Part shown: positions 1 through 12,200 of the stretch, in pieces
Position numbering within the stretch: position 1 is the first letter of the stretch
Layout of the letters: each line of letters opens with the position of its first letter
From: Xanthostigma xanthostigma
Lineage: Eukaryota; Arthropoda; Insecta; Raphidioptera; Raphidiidae
Assembly (NCBI GenBank): GCA_963575645.1
Contig: OY754470.1
Span: 3,224,001 to 3,288,000, forward strand
DNA: 64,000 nucleotides
Direction: 5' to 3'
Position numbers and translations under genes: made by a program
The notes under the pieces: generated by a model
Told to the model about the DNA's origin: nothing
The model's database searches: none
What the model saw: only the letters and a program-made list of their open reading frames with translations

Positions 1-483
1 TGTTACTTAACACGTGTCGACCCTATTTCCAACCGAAGTGCGGCTATACAACGCTGTTATGAAGTAGAGCTGTTTTTGTGCGCAAAATGAGATTGATAAC
101 GCAATCGGTAATCGTTTTGTCGGCAGCACTTTACAGATGCAATAAAAATATTATGTATTAAAATGAAGTGGACGACGATTACACCCATTTGTTCAAAACA
201 TATAATGCATACCTATAGCTGATTTTTTTAAATATATAGATATATTTACATAATAATTCTGTAGGTATGTTGCGTATTGCACGAGACAATTTATATTATT
301 CTTGTACAAATTAAGCCACACGTTAACAAACAACACATAACTACTATTATAACAAAAAACATTACAGAACTTTTAAAAGGAACAATAATTACGGTTGACA
401 TTTGGCAACACTGATGTAGGCATTGTTGCGGCGCCATATTGATATTTAATGGATGACTTTTTAGGCGGGCTATTTAGTTTGAC
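1..483. other. Intergenic, no gene seen
   Basis: A+T-rich sequence with only short chance reading frames. I see no splice-supported exon, RNA gene or repeat boundary here. Confidence 0.5.
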
Positions 484-634
484 ATACAGTGTAAACTATC
501 TATATATCGAACTTCTATTTAACGAAAAACTCCTTAAAACCTTGTAATTACCAAGGTTTGTTTAGTTTGCATTATATTGAAAACATCTATAACAATCACT
601 CTCAATAGACAAACAATATACAGTTTACATCTAG
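484..634 (+). mobile_element. pogo/Tigger-like DNA transposon fragment
   Basis: It opens with TACAGTGTAAAC, the same terminal motif as the fuller copy at 38148-38736. The following 'cgaacttctatttaacg' and 'caatcactctcaatag' blocks match that copy, but the middle and right end are missing. This is a short degenerate member of that family. Confidence 0.6.
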
Positions 635-641
635 CTTATTT

Positions 642-1262
642 AACCATAGCGGTCCCGTCCGGTTTCACCCGGGTGTAAAAGAACGAATGGGGAAGGGAGG
701 AACATGAGTACACACATTCATCTTAGTTTACCGAGATGAATGTTGTGTCCAAATTTCATGATGATCGGAGTTACCGTTCAAAAGTTTTTGTCGATAAAAA
801 GCACTATTTATACTTTTTTTAACTAATATTTTTTTTTTAATTAATTAAATAAAATCAAAATAAATTTAAATGTATGCCTTAGAAGAAAGCAATGTAGAAA
901 ATAAAAAAAAAAAATAAAAATATATTCGCCCAACGTGGGGCTCGAACCCACGACCCTGATATTGACAGTCGAATGCTCTACCGATTGAGCTATCTGGCGT
1001 TGTGTACTCACAACGCTAATATGAGTATATTTAGTTAGTGCATTTCACCTGAATAAAAGCTTATTTTTGAGATACATTTTGCAACATTTTTCATTACTGC
1101 TCCGCTCCTAATGGTAGTAGCGTGATATTATATATATAGCTTTCCTCGATAAATGGGCTATCCAACAAAACAATTTTTTTCAATTTGAACCAGTAGTTCC
1201 TGAGATTAGCGCGTTCAAACAAACAAACAAACAAACTCTTCAGCTTTATATATTAAGTATAG
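642..1262 (-). mobile_element. Helitron-like element with nested tRNA-bearing insert, copy 1
   Basis: Read on the - strand it ends in a C/G-rich hairpin (CACCCGGG region) followed by an ACCGCTA-type terminus, the layout of Helitron 3' ends. It is the reverse complement of the composite at 49490-50355, with the same 'caaaagtttttg', 'ttcatcttagtttaccgaga' and 'gaaccagtagttcctgagat' blocks. It also carries the same internal tRNA-Lys-like segment at the same position. A third, shorter relative without the tRNA is at 14221-14550. Confidence 0.6.
927..998 (-). pseudogene. tRNA-Lys-derived pseudo-tRNA inside a repeat
   Basis: On the - strand it reads GCCAGATAGCTCAATCGG (box A region) and GGGTTCGAGCCCCACG (box B and T arm), with a partly paired acceptor stem. 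It resembles eukaryotic tRNA-Lys(CTT), but the anticodon arm is mutated: the loop reads GTC instead of CTT and the stem no longer pairs well. Being embedded in a repeat shared with 49490-50355, it is a tRNA-derived module and not a working tRNA gene. Confidence 0.65.
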
Positions 1263-3898
1263 ATTACGCTACGCCACCCGGCTTCGCCCCAATGGAATCG
1301 AGTCCAATTAAAAAACCGGTGTATTATTATAAAAATAAATAAATCATTATATATTCAAGGATTTAATTCGATTTGCATCCGGGTGATTCCGGACCAGGCA
1401 AAGTTGTAAAAAGCTATTCATGAATAAAAAAATGTACCAATATTTGGTTTATAACAATATTAAGTTAATATTAAAAGTATGTCCAATTAAAATTATGGTG
1501 TAAGAGAAAATAAAAATATTTGTCACATGATTAACAAGTTTTACAACCAGCGATTACAAGAATGACATTAAAGAACGCATTATCTTGCGAAATTAACAGC
1601 GGAAGTTCTTGTAATAAACTACAGAAATTATTCAAGGTTTGGCTTAATTATTATAATTGCAAAAATTTGGTAAATAAAATATGTTCTGCATCTTAAACTA
1701 TGCAATTAAAATTATTGACGCAATTTTAGAGTACACTTGTCGCATATTTTATAAATCCTCAAATTAATATTAGTATTTTGTAGATCATTTATTTCTATAC
1801 TGGGTGACCTAATAAATATAGCTTCAGTTATGTGAACAATTTGAGCATTTCTTTGTGGGTAAATCAAATTATTTCATTACAGAAACCTTTCTATATTTAT
1901 CGAGTTTTCCACACTGTGCTTTGGCGATATTATTAACTTTAATATAAGTGAAACTAATTCTATTCACACCAAGAACTTTTCATCGAGAATCTCAACTGTC
2001 CTTTACTCCCCTTTTGGATACTGAAATTTCCAAAGAAGAGAAGCACACAGTAGCATCTCCCCCAATGTGTTTTAGCACTGTATTGATGCAATATCAACAC
2101 TTGTTTTAAAATATTTGCTTCAATTACTTATTTCTTTGATTTATTACTGTGATAACAAACCAGCTAGTTACAAATTATAAATTATGCACCGTGTACACTT
2201 TTCCTATTTCTGTCTGTTGTACCTAATAATTATTGCATGTAGTTGTTGGTGTTAAAGATTAATAACTATTTTTTTTTAATTAAAAAGAACGCAAGGAGCA
2301 TCTTTATATAATACTTTGAGGTAGGGCTCAAATAAATTACTGTAACGAATCGTTTTTGAACTGATCTAGTTTAAACTGCTTATTGGTGATATCATTGCTT
2401 TCACATACATATTGGTAAATACTCAGGCTCGGTTACTTACAGAAAGCATTGTCAGAAAATATGATTTGATAATGAAGTCAGACATCACACATATATTTCT
2501 CCATAAGAAAAGCATTGTAGTTTTTTAAATAAATCTTGCTAACGTTATTGCTCGAATGAAACACTTTTTAAAACTGTGTATACATCTATTTAACATAATT
2601 TTTTGTACAATTTTTACTTCGAAACATTATTTTCTTATATATTTTACTCGAAATTCGCTTTGAAAAGCGATCTTTTTCTATGTAGATTAATTATTTGTTT
2701 TTGTAGGTACTTTACTACTACGCTATAATATACTTTTGTCTGCGATTGTCGCGAGTGAACTACCTAAAATGAATCCAAGAATAAGCCAAAGGTGAACAAG
2801 GCTTAAGATTAGTGTAAGTGGCATTAAAAATTCGACATTTCGGGCAGCGGATTTTGCCTAATCAATCACATATCGATGACGTTAACAAATCTGTATTAGC
2901 AACAGCGTGCATTGTTAGTTTCCCGCGTTTTTTTTGTATTTGTCAGAAGTCTGCAGTTGCTATAATATTATGAAGCAACAGAACTGGTCTGCCAATCAGC
3001 AGAGCTGTTTCTAAGGTGTGACCACCGAATACACAATGATTCCACTTAAAACTATTAAATTAATAATGAATCGTAAAATTAATGATGCTCGACAAGTGAG
3101 TGTCTAAGGTATCGTTTGATCGATACAGATATATAGCAATTTCTCTTTTGGTTGCTTGGGTAGATTTTTACTTATAATTATGAGCAGTATCTCATGCTTT
3201 ATTGTATTACTGACGTGCTCTCAATTTTTGCTCAGTGCTCATCCCCTTTTCGCCGTAAAGTAACCATATACAGCTTATATCATTCGAGAGGAAGCAGGAT
3301 TTTAAGAAGTGAAATAATTTTTCAAATAGGTTTAGCAGTTTCTGAAATAATTTATCGTGGATAAACAAACCATCACGCAGTACCTATATTTTAATTATTA
3401 CTGAATGATGACGTCAATGGGTGTACCTTGCAAGTTGCAGTGAAATAATCTAAATACAATAAAGAACACCCGATGTGCTGTGCGTTGTTTGACAGCGGGG
3501 GCGCCGCCCTCATCAACAAATGAAATATTTCACCTGTATTCAAATTATTTACATAATATCTGTCAGTTGTCCGAAATGTGTTGCCTCGGCTACAGTAACT
3601 TTGTTTTGAAATCGTGATATTTGATTTATCATGCTTCTGATTGGCCATCTGCAGATATAAATGGTTTACATGCTTTCCATAAGGTGGTAAAATCAAAAAA
3701 ACTAATTAGAAATTTTACAATTTTTTTCGTCTTTGAGGGGCCGTAACTTTGTCCTTAATATTGGGAAAAATCTAATCCAGGTCAGAACAAGTCTACTTTA
3801 AGAATCTGACCGATTTCGTGATTTCAGATGACTGGAAGGAATGTTACACTGCACGCCGTGGGGATTTATTTGAAACAAAAAATTGTACCTTCTATCTT
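1263..3898. other. Intergenic, no gene recognised
   Basis: A 2.6-kb A+T-rich stretch. A further Helitron-like end (CACCCGGCTTCGCCCC) sits just right of 1262. The longest frame, a 101-aa - strand frame at 3391-3696, has no recognisable motif and no splice support. Nothing else here can be named. Confidence 0.5.
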
Positions 3899-4125
3899 CA
3901 AAATAAAATATAGTTTAAAAAAAACTAAAAAACACGCTTTATATCGGACTAAAAAGTAAAAAATAATTGTTTTAAAATAAGCTTAAAAAGCGTGGGGCGC
4001 TTTGTTCCACATTTTCGTACATCGAGCGCCCAACGCTTTTTAAGCTTATTTTAAAACAATTATTTTTTACTTTTTAGTCCGATATAAAGCGTGTTTTTTA
4101 GTTTTTTTTAAACTATATTTTATTT
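3899..4125. repeat. Near-perfect 100-bp foldback (inverted repeat)
   Basis: Left arm about 3899-4000 and right arm about 4025-4125 are near-perfect reverse complements around a roughly 24-bp spacer. Each arm contains the ATATCGGACTAAAAAG motif and a TTAAGCTTATTTT stretch. No coding capacity. It is a foldback element or hairpin MITE of a family I do not recognise. Confidence 0.85.
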
Positions 4126-4180
4126 TTCACTTTTTAGTTTGAGGATCTATAAAAGAATTTATTAATCCTGGGGGTCCTAA

Positions 4181-4547
4181 TAAGGATAATGGGAAACTGT
4201 TATCAAATTATTGCATTGTCATCGGTCCTTGATACGTATGCAAAGTTTCAAATTAATCAGACTTCGGGAAATTGGTGAAAATTATGCTCAAAGATTCCGT
4301 TACGGACATACATACATAGTTACAACCCAAACTAATATAAAGCGTTTAATAATAATAAGGATAATGGGAAACTGTTATCAAATTATTGCATTGTCATCGG
4401 TCCTTGATACGTATGCAAAGTTTCAAATTAATCAGACTTCGGGAAATTGGTGAAAATTATGCTCAAAGATTCCGTTACGGACATACATACATAGTTAGTT
4501 ACATACATACATAGTTAGTTACAACCCAAGCTAATATAAAGCGTTTA
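4181..4547 (+). repeat. Tandem duplication, about 175-bp unit
   Basis: Unit 1 (4181-4355) is repeated at 4356-4547. Both begin TAAGGATAATGGGAAACTG and end with an 'acaaccca(a)...ctaatataaagcg' segment. Unit 2 has an extra internal duplication of the CATACATACATAGTTAG stretch. It appears to be the 3' part of a dispersed repeat. The 80-aa frame across it is only the repeat. Confidence 0.85.
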
Positions 4548-5796
4548 AAAAAGGCGTCAAAACTCTTTTAATTGTATTTACCATACTTTTCCTAGAAAAA
4601 ATCGCGAAATCAGGTATCAAATATAGGTTTTTACACTAGAAACCTCCCCTTAAAAAACTGAAGTAAGAAAAATCATTTTTCTGCACCGTATATGAATCAA
4701 CTTACTATTAACTCGTTTTTTTAAACTTTGAGATACAGTTACAATCACATTACTATGTGATATGGCAATTTTCACTCAACTTTAATGCACTATACACTAC
4801 ATTATTATTTCGTGAGCATATAAGTAAAAGTTATACAAATACGCATTTTAATCTGTACACAAAAATTTCACTGTATCGCTGTATTACTAAACCCCAATAG
4901 AAATGAACGTATTGTGAACGAATTGAAGTAATTTGATGTCAATCTAAGTATTAATTATGTAATAACGCGGTAAAGTATTTTATTATCAAACGAGAATTGT
5001 CAATGCTCAGTAGACCATGAAATGTGTAATTTGATCGACAAGTACCCGGCTGAGAAAATTTAAACTATTCCGATACGTTTATTTATAAAACTCAAAATTA
5101 TTAATTATGTAATACTATAACAGTATTGTTAGCCTAGTCAAGGAGTGACATTCATGAGAAAATAGATCCAAGTCTCCAAAAAATATGAGCAATAGCTTAT
5201 TCGATTCAGAAAAATATTCCGAAAAAGACGTTTCTTTTATGTTTTTCGCCGGCAAAAATTGCATTTGTTAAAAAAAACGAAAAGACAAAATAAAAGCCCC
5301 TCAGATTTTTGGCAATTACTAAAAAACTATAAGCGATAGCGGAAATTGCAAAAAAGATTCTTAAAGAGGAGAAAATCTCCAATAATAAAGTCTCACTCCC
5401 GGAATTCTATCTCTATTGTTTATAGTTTTAATTTAACGTTGAAAATAGGGTTTCGCATGGCTGTTACAGCTCGAGCGCAACGCCCTGTTGAGAGAGTACA
5501 ACACATAAAACAACGTTTTTATAGTATTTAAATTTAATAATTTGAATAAATTATGGTGTTATCTTAACAGTTCAAAAAACAATATTTTTTTTAATTTATT
5601 TTTAAAAAAGTGAGACTATAGTTATCTATATTTTTTTTGGAAAACCGTCTTAAAAATTGTTTGTTATAATGTTTTAAAGTTAACTTTAAAAAATTATCAA
5701 TCAGTTTTGAATAAATCGAGTATTTATGAAAGTGCTCGATGCTCGGATAGAGTTCATGATTACATGTATTAGAAATCGTGTCCATCGAGACAATAA
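4548..5796. other. Intergenic, no gene recognised
   Basis: A+T-rich sequence with short frames at 5346-5531 (+) and 5591-5824 (-). Neither shows a domain, signal peptide or splice context. Confidence 0.45.
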
Positions 5797-5946
5797 TTAA
5801 TAAAAATCGCAGGATAGTGGACAAAAAGTTCTTTATTCAGTGTACGACGTTTCGTCTATAAATTTAGACTTTTTCCAGTACAAATGTACATTTGTACTTG
5901 AAAAAGTCTAAATTTATTTGTCCACTATCCTGCGATTTTTATTAAT
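5797..5946. repeat. Foldback pair of Penelope-like tails
   Basis: Outer arms 5797-5826 and 5917-5946 are perfect reverse complements (AATAAAAATCGCAGGATAGT is part of the arm). A second inner palindrome, 'aagtctaaattta', surrounds the centre. On the - strand, about 5842-5880 reads GTCTA-loop-TAGAC followed by GAAACGTC, a hammerhead-like stem II plus GAAA core typical of Penelope-like element termini. The right arm lacks the GAAACGTC segment. Confidence 0.65.
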
Positions 5947-5989
5947 AATAGTTCATGATTACAGTTAGATAAAAGAACAAAAAAAAGTA

Positions 5990-6157
5990 GATAGAAAACA
6001 TGTTATATGCTCCATATTTCACAACTTTTCTGTGTTAGCCATGTGCCGAGACCGCCCAAGGTGACTTTAATCCGATAGGAGTTTAACGGTCGCTGTCAGA
6101 GAGCTCGCGTGTCAGACGCACGCAATGATGCTCCGCAGAAGATATAGCGGCGACACC
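5990..6157 (+). promoter_or_regulatory. Candidate promoter and 5' UTR of the peroxidase gene
   Basis: A GC-richer island in otherwise A+T-rich DNA, directly upstream of the proposed first coding exon. It contains 'gctgtcagagagctcgcgtg'. No clear TATA box; a TCAGA-type initiator is possible near 6096. Assigned by position and composition only. Confidence 0.35.
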
Positions 6158-6204
6158 ATGAGAAAAGCTTTCACTTGCATTATTATACACAATATACGTC
6201 ATAG
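6125..6204 (+). CDS. Peroxidase exon 1 (inferred start exon)
   Basis: ATG at 6158 in the context CACCATGA opens 47 nt that end AG|GTAATA. That leaves two bases, exactly what the next exon's first base needs to complete an Arg codon. In-frame ATGs at 6125 and 6128 would add an Arg-rich stretch ([11 protein letters not shown]) ahead of the membrane segment. Chosen because the island is GC-rich, the frame fits, and the next exon starts mid-codon with no usable ATG. Confidence 0.5.
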
Positions 6205-9200
6205 GTAATACCGCGCTAGCCACACGTGATTGCTGTAGCCACAATGCAAAGTAACTTCTTAAATATTGTTTAAAAATAATTTATTCAAATGATAATAAAA
6301 TTTTCCCAAAGTACTTTTGAACGTGACGTGGTGGATCAACTACCTTAAACAAAACAAAAAATGGTTGGATCGATTTTGATAAAATTCCTTTCGGATCATA
6401 TTTACGTTAATACGCGTCGATTGGCACTCTAACATAGCCGATATAATTTTTTGATCTCGAGATTTCGTCTTGGAAAAATATGACCACGTACTTACTTACA
6501 TATGCACAAACACACGCGCGGGCACACAAACACCTTTACAAAAATAGGATAGTGACCTTGAACCAAAAATTTGTTAAAATGTTTTCGGACTCATTACAAT
6601 AGCTTTCAAATAAACATCGCAAAAAATGTATATTTTACCAGCTTTCCGTTTCGGCTTCGCCCGAGCAGATTTTGATTTAGCAACGACATAATCAGCAACA
6701 ACTTTCTCACATATCACATATTCGTATCACTTGTAGTTTAGCTCACTGACCACGTTCTTGCTTATTGCTCGTCCCTCTGTCTTAGCGTAACATAATAATT
6801 AGCCTGCATTACTCGAAAAGAATTAGGCTTTTAAAACTACCCGTAACTACATCAACACAAACTTTCTACAATTTTGTTTATTTTTAACGTGCCTTTGAAT
6901 GTCAAGTCAGATCTCGCAATAAAATTAAATATTATAATCTTTGTGAGACGTGACCTACAGATTTATTACTTGCATAACAAAATATTAGTTCACACAAAAA
7001 CGTTCGAAATTAAATCGACTATCAGGCCTAGCGCACATGAAGAGCGTTCAACGCGCGTTGGCCCAACGCGCGTTTACAGTTTCTATACAATTGTATACAA
7101 CTGTTTAGATGATAACGCGCGTTCAACGCGCCACCAACGCGCGTTATCATGTAAACAGTTATATACAATTGTATAGAAACTGTAAACGCGCGTTAGGCTA
7201 ACGCGCGTTGAACGCCTCTCATATAAACTAGGCCTCAATCTACACAAAGAGTGAGTGTTAGTTTGTGTGTATCTTGAGGGTAGTCTCCGGAACCACTGCA
7301 CCTATTTGAAAAATTCTTTCACAACTATTTAGAATGAACCGTCAGGATGGATATAGGCTATATGTCTATTATCGCGTTAAAATAAAAGCGCTTTTCGTGA
7401 AGACCAATTTTGCAATGTAAGTCGACGGTGGCAATCTACAAATTCGGTCGAAGCCGAAGCGGGCCACTAGTTTGAAAATAAAATACTATGCTCTACATGT
7501 TGGCCTTTAAAAATTCTGAGATCGGTCTTCACTGTACGCAATATAATAACTTTGATTGTATAATACGGTTGTACAACTGGTTTTAAATTTTCGTCATTAT
7601 TTTTGACTTTCACTGGATATGTTTTGATCTTAAAAAACATTGTTCCTGCTAAATTCGGTTGATAAAAAAATCGTTTACACAATGATGTCTGTACGTAGTA
7701 ACTGGTGTTAAATGCATGATGTATTTAAGGAAATTTAAACAATACACACTTAATAATTTAATCATTAATATGATGAAATAAATTAACATAATTTAGGAAA
7801 TGGGATATCCTTTTAAACGAATATTGTTGTCTTGTTGAGATTTTCCGTTTGCGCCCATATATACACCTTTCTTTAACCACAAAAAATCAGTGTCGTCTCG
7901 TTAAAATGTTGTTCATTATTAGACATCTGTTAGCTATTTTTTTCCAATCAATACGAATACTAATCTATACATAAGTATAGTAAAAAAATAAGGGAAAATT
8001 TGTCTCCAATTTTCGAATTTTCACAAATTTCTTATGGATAATTTTTTCGAAAACTTACATCAACTACAAAAGTTGATATGTAAAATCGATATATATTTTC
8101 GAAAAAAATTGTCTATCTGCCTGTTTGTTTACCTAAATCTCGAGAATTGATGCACCGATTTCGATAAAATTATTATTAACCGTTAGTCCAATGTAAAAAT
8201 CATTGTTACGTCATCAGGAAGCAGCAGAATCGAAAGCGAGTGAAATCGTTGGTACGGCTAGTAGTTAATTAAACTGTAAAGGGAGGATAATTCTTAAATT
8301 TATCATTCGATTTCAACGAAATTTGATACAAGGATGCGGGGTTTTTTATACCCGTCTTCGGTTACGATCAAGCTCCCGCATATAAATAAAATATTAAACA
8401 GAAAGACTTTTCCTTACATATTTTGTGTTTCTTGTTTTTTTTTCCGATAATTAACATCACTTCGCCAGTAATATTTTTTTTTACTTTTTATGTAAAATAA
8501 AACTGTGTTTATTTATTTCTGTTAAAAAAGCTTCGCACTGTCTTAAATTGGAACACATTGATAATTATTTAAAATGTAGATATCGTGAAAAGTTTGTAAA
8601 TGTTTTATATAATTATTAGTTGTCTGTGAACGTTTTATAATTCCATTATGACGATAAAAAACGTATTGACAACTTAATATGGGTGACACAAAAATTACGT
8701 TTAATAAAACTGCATTATTTATAGATTATATTTTACCACAAAACTGGTTTATTGTATGCAGTTTCTTTAATTTCATACAGGATGGATAAAAACATTATAT
8801 TATTATGTTGATTTCAGAACAAAAACTCAATTTTAAAAACATATTAAAAAATTTGATTTTTTGATATTTTTTCAAGGCATACCCCTTTAAAATAATGCGA
8901 TTTTTGACGAAAACTGAAATCTTTAGGAACTTTGGCAAAATCATCATGCTTATAGAAAAAACACGCTGATCCAATGAGCACAAACAAACGTCTGTATGTC
9001 TTTTGGTTTAGAAGTTATTTGCGTTTATAGTTTTCAGAAAAACATATAAAACCTTCGTATGGCCGTAGTTTCCAAACTAAAAGAGATACAGACGTTTGCT
9101 AACGCTCATTGAATTCAGCGTATTTTTTTCTGTAAGCATTCTCAATTTCAAAAGCATATTAAAGAATTCGATTTTTGCTATTTTTTCAAGGCGTAGATTT

Positions 9201-12200
9201 TTAAGTAATTTTATTTTTATTGAGAAATTTTGCAATTTTCAGTTATTTTGCCTGATAACTACGAAATAATTTTTGTCTGTATCAACATCATTCGAGAAAA
9301 AATTTTGACGAAACTCGATGGGGTAGTTTTCATTCGTTTAAAGATATATATTGCAGATTATAGACGCCCGTGAACAGTACCCAGTTACGCGCGAAAGTAA
9401 AAACTAATTCATTAACCGCGTTCTGGTGTTGATATTAATTAATACTTTACTTTTTTAGAATTGTGTAATATTAACACATCCTTGATATTTACATATCATA
9501 TAAAAATGCATCAGATTTGAAAGAGATAAAGTAATGGTTGAAAATCGATTGCAGTAAGAAACTTGTGTGCACTGTGTTACATAACCGAATTGTAGAGCAT
9601 GATTCTTTGCATAAACATATTTTAGTATACAAACACACTGATATCTAAGCAAGGGATAGTGGATAGATCCTATACAGAAAGTCTGAAACAGCTTAGGTGC
9701 GACAGGACGTAGGCACAGAGTTGAATCACTCGAAGTTTAAAATACAATTCGATAACTGATAATTTTCAAGTCAATGCAAGTTTCAACTACATTAACATTA
9801 CTCTTAACAAGAGTCCCCTGTGCTTGTTTTGCCTTCCTGGATACGCCAATGCTTACGGCGTAAAAAAAGACAGAAGTATATGTTTGCACCCTAATAGTTC
9901 GATTGCGATTTTATTCCTATGCTCAGTATAGAATAAAAGTATATGATAAAATCAAACAGCCCGCCGAAAAAGTCACCCATCACCGCACAATGTTCGCCGT
10001 TCGCTATCCTTAAATTGGAGATCGGCGGTGTACCGCAGTTGCATACTCCAGTTTTTACAACTTACTAATACTAAAAGTTCTTGCAATGTCGTAAATAATA
10101 AATAATAAATGTTACCCGCAGGTGTCTCTTAAAGATTATATACACTTGTCATACGAGGCTTTGGAAATTCTTTACTTTCGCTATCGAAGAAGTGTTTCTT
10201 CATCGCAAAAACCATCATTTGACTTAACAAGTTAAACTATATTGCGATTAATATGTCTTAATATAATTTAATGTTGGAAAATGATCGTTTTTGACGTGAT
10301 AACGTCTTATAAATTGATGAAACACCGGCTGCACGCACGAAAAAGTGTCACGTTCCGCCTGAGCCTGAGCGTGCAAGCGAGAGCGCGGTATAAGCGATAG
10401 AGAGGCACGATCGGCCCGAGCGTCGGCTTGTACGCATTTATCTCTCTTCTCGCGTGACGTCAGAGAGTTCATCAATGTTTCTTTATGACGTTATCACGTA
10501 AAACTATCGTCCGTAAACCGACTTTACAGGCAACCAATTTTTTTTATTAGAAATTACGATGGAATAACGCGTATTTCATAATTTGTCGTTAAAAAGATGA
10601 AAAAAGAGGTAAAAGGTCGAATGAAAGGAAGAACATAAAATCAAATAGATATTATTTCGTTTCTACCTCAGCTAGAAAACCATTAAATAATTTTTTTCTA
10701 TAACAGAAACAATTATTTTCTCGAAAAAAAATTTTTTTTTGTATAATATTAATTCTAGGTCCGCCAGAAACTAATAATTTTCTAGGTCTGTTGTGAATCA
10801 GTTTTGTTCTAGGCCAGTTAGAAACTTAAATTAGGAACTCATCGTATGCAATGATATTGAAATTCTAATACATGTTTTTTTGTTTTGTTACAGGGCGGGG
10901 CCTTCGGCTCTGCTGTGGCTATGTAGTACGTTCCTGGCGCTCCACACATGCAACAGTCTTCAATACACGCCATTAATTCCAGTCGGCGAAGGGGCCGGCG
11001 AATGTGCCCTTGTATTGTCCGGCCCTGGACGTAGCAGCGCTTTTGATTATAACATCAATCTGCTTAGAGGGACACCGTAAGTACTGACAGAATTTATTTA
11101 CTCCTAAAACGGTACTTTTAATTGATTATATTATCAATAGACTCGATAATTTATTGTGCTGCACAGGTATTTGATTTGCGGCTATTAGGAAAAACATATG
11201 TCTCGTAAATCAAAAATGGAAAACAGTACTTTCACATTGAAAGTTTCATTTAAAAATGTATTATTATGGAAATTCCGACGCTCCTTTATTTACTGTTTTT
11301 TAAGAATGTTTTTGAGTTTTATATCCTACTAGTGGCCCGGTCCAGCTTCGCCCAAATTTTTAAACTGCACAGTTTATTTTAAAAAATATGTTTTTTGAAC
11401 TCGGAGGACGTCAAAACGAAATAATATTATAAAATTTTGAAAAAATTAATTTTGACCTAAATTAGTAGGTACCATTCCCCACTTGTGGATGATGAAAAAA
11501 ACGAAAAATGTGTGGTATGTGCAGATTTTATATCGGGGACAAAGTTCAGATGAAGAGATATCTCGAAATTTATGAACAAAAATGCATTTTACAAAATGTC
11601 AGCCCACCCACATTTCATTATTTGATTATGCAACTTACTATATTATTATTTTAAACTAATCAATAATTATTTTAGGTGCATTAAAATAGTAGTTTATTAT
11701 TAAATTCAAACCACATACGACATTTTTACTATTATTATTTAAATATTAGTTGACTATATTTCGTTAAATGTCAAAAATTTGTTTTTTTTTTTCTCAGGAA
11801 CCAACTTTTTTCCCCGAAAACCATTTTCAGTAAATTTCATTCAAATCGTTATAGTCGTTTTCGAGAAAAAAATCGTTTCACTTTTCGTCTGATCCAAGCA
11901 AATTTGTCGCCTTAGCGCGCCTCAAAAGAATTTCACTTCACAAAAAAAAAAACGCAACGCAATATCTAAGAAACTATTGAGAAAACGGGGGCATGTGGGC
12001 CCCTATAGCCAGTAAGCGATACAAAGATGACTACGCCACTGCCAATACCAATATATGAACATTTAATTTTAACATAATTACTGCACGTTTTTCAATTTTA
12101 TTTCTAGAGAATGCGCGTTCATAATCATTGATAATATCCGGGTCCTTTTTATTCTTGTCCTTTGTTAACCAGTTCTAATCGTTTTCATTAATCAGATCTA

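Larger units (their letters stand above)
6205..10893. other. Peroxidase intron 1 (4.7 kb)
   Basis: No exon is supported inside it. It holds the foldback at 7024-7235, Helitron-like pieces at 7300-7475 and near 8262, an inverted repeat at 8930-9150 and the MITE at 10286-10545. The rest is A+T-rich without recognisable content. Confidence 0.5.

Noticed and set aside
927..998. Functional tRNA gene
   Set aside because: The anticodon arm no longer pairs and the unit is embedded in a multi-copy element.
4495..4520. CRISPR-like short direct repeats (CATACATACATAGTTAGTTA)
   Set aside because: A simple slippage duplication in a eukaryotic repeat; no spacers.
6874..7301. Two frames on opposite strands with near-identical peptides
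   Set aside because: Caused by the foldback at 7024-7235, which reads alike on both strands.
10248..10475. 75-aa - strand frame
   Set aside because: Covers the GACGTGATAACG MITE; the second copy at 20464 does not keep the frame.
10880..10893. Possible start of the peroxidase inside this stretch
   Set aside because: It is the polypyrimidine tract and AG of an acceptor, with only a TTG in frame; an upstream exon fits better.
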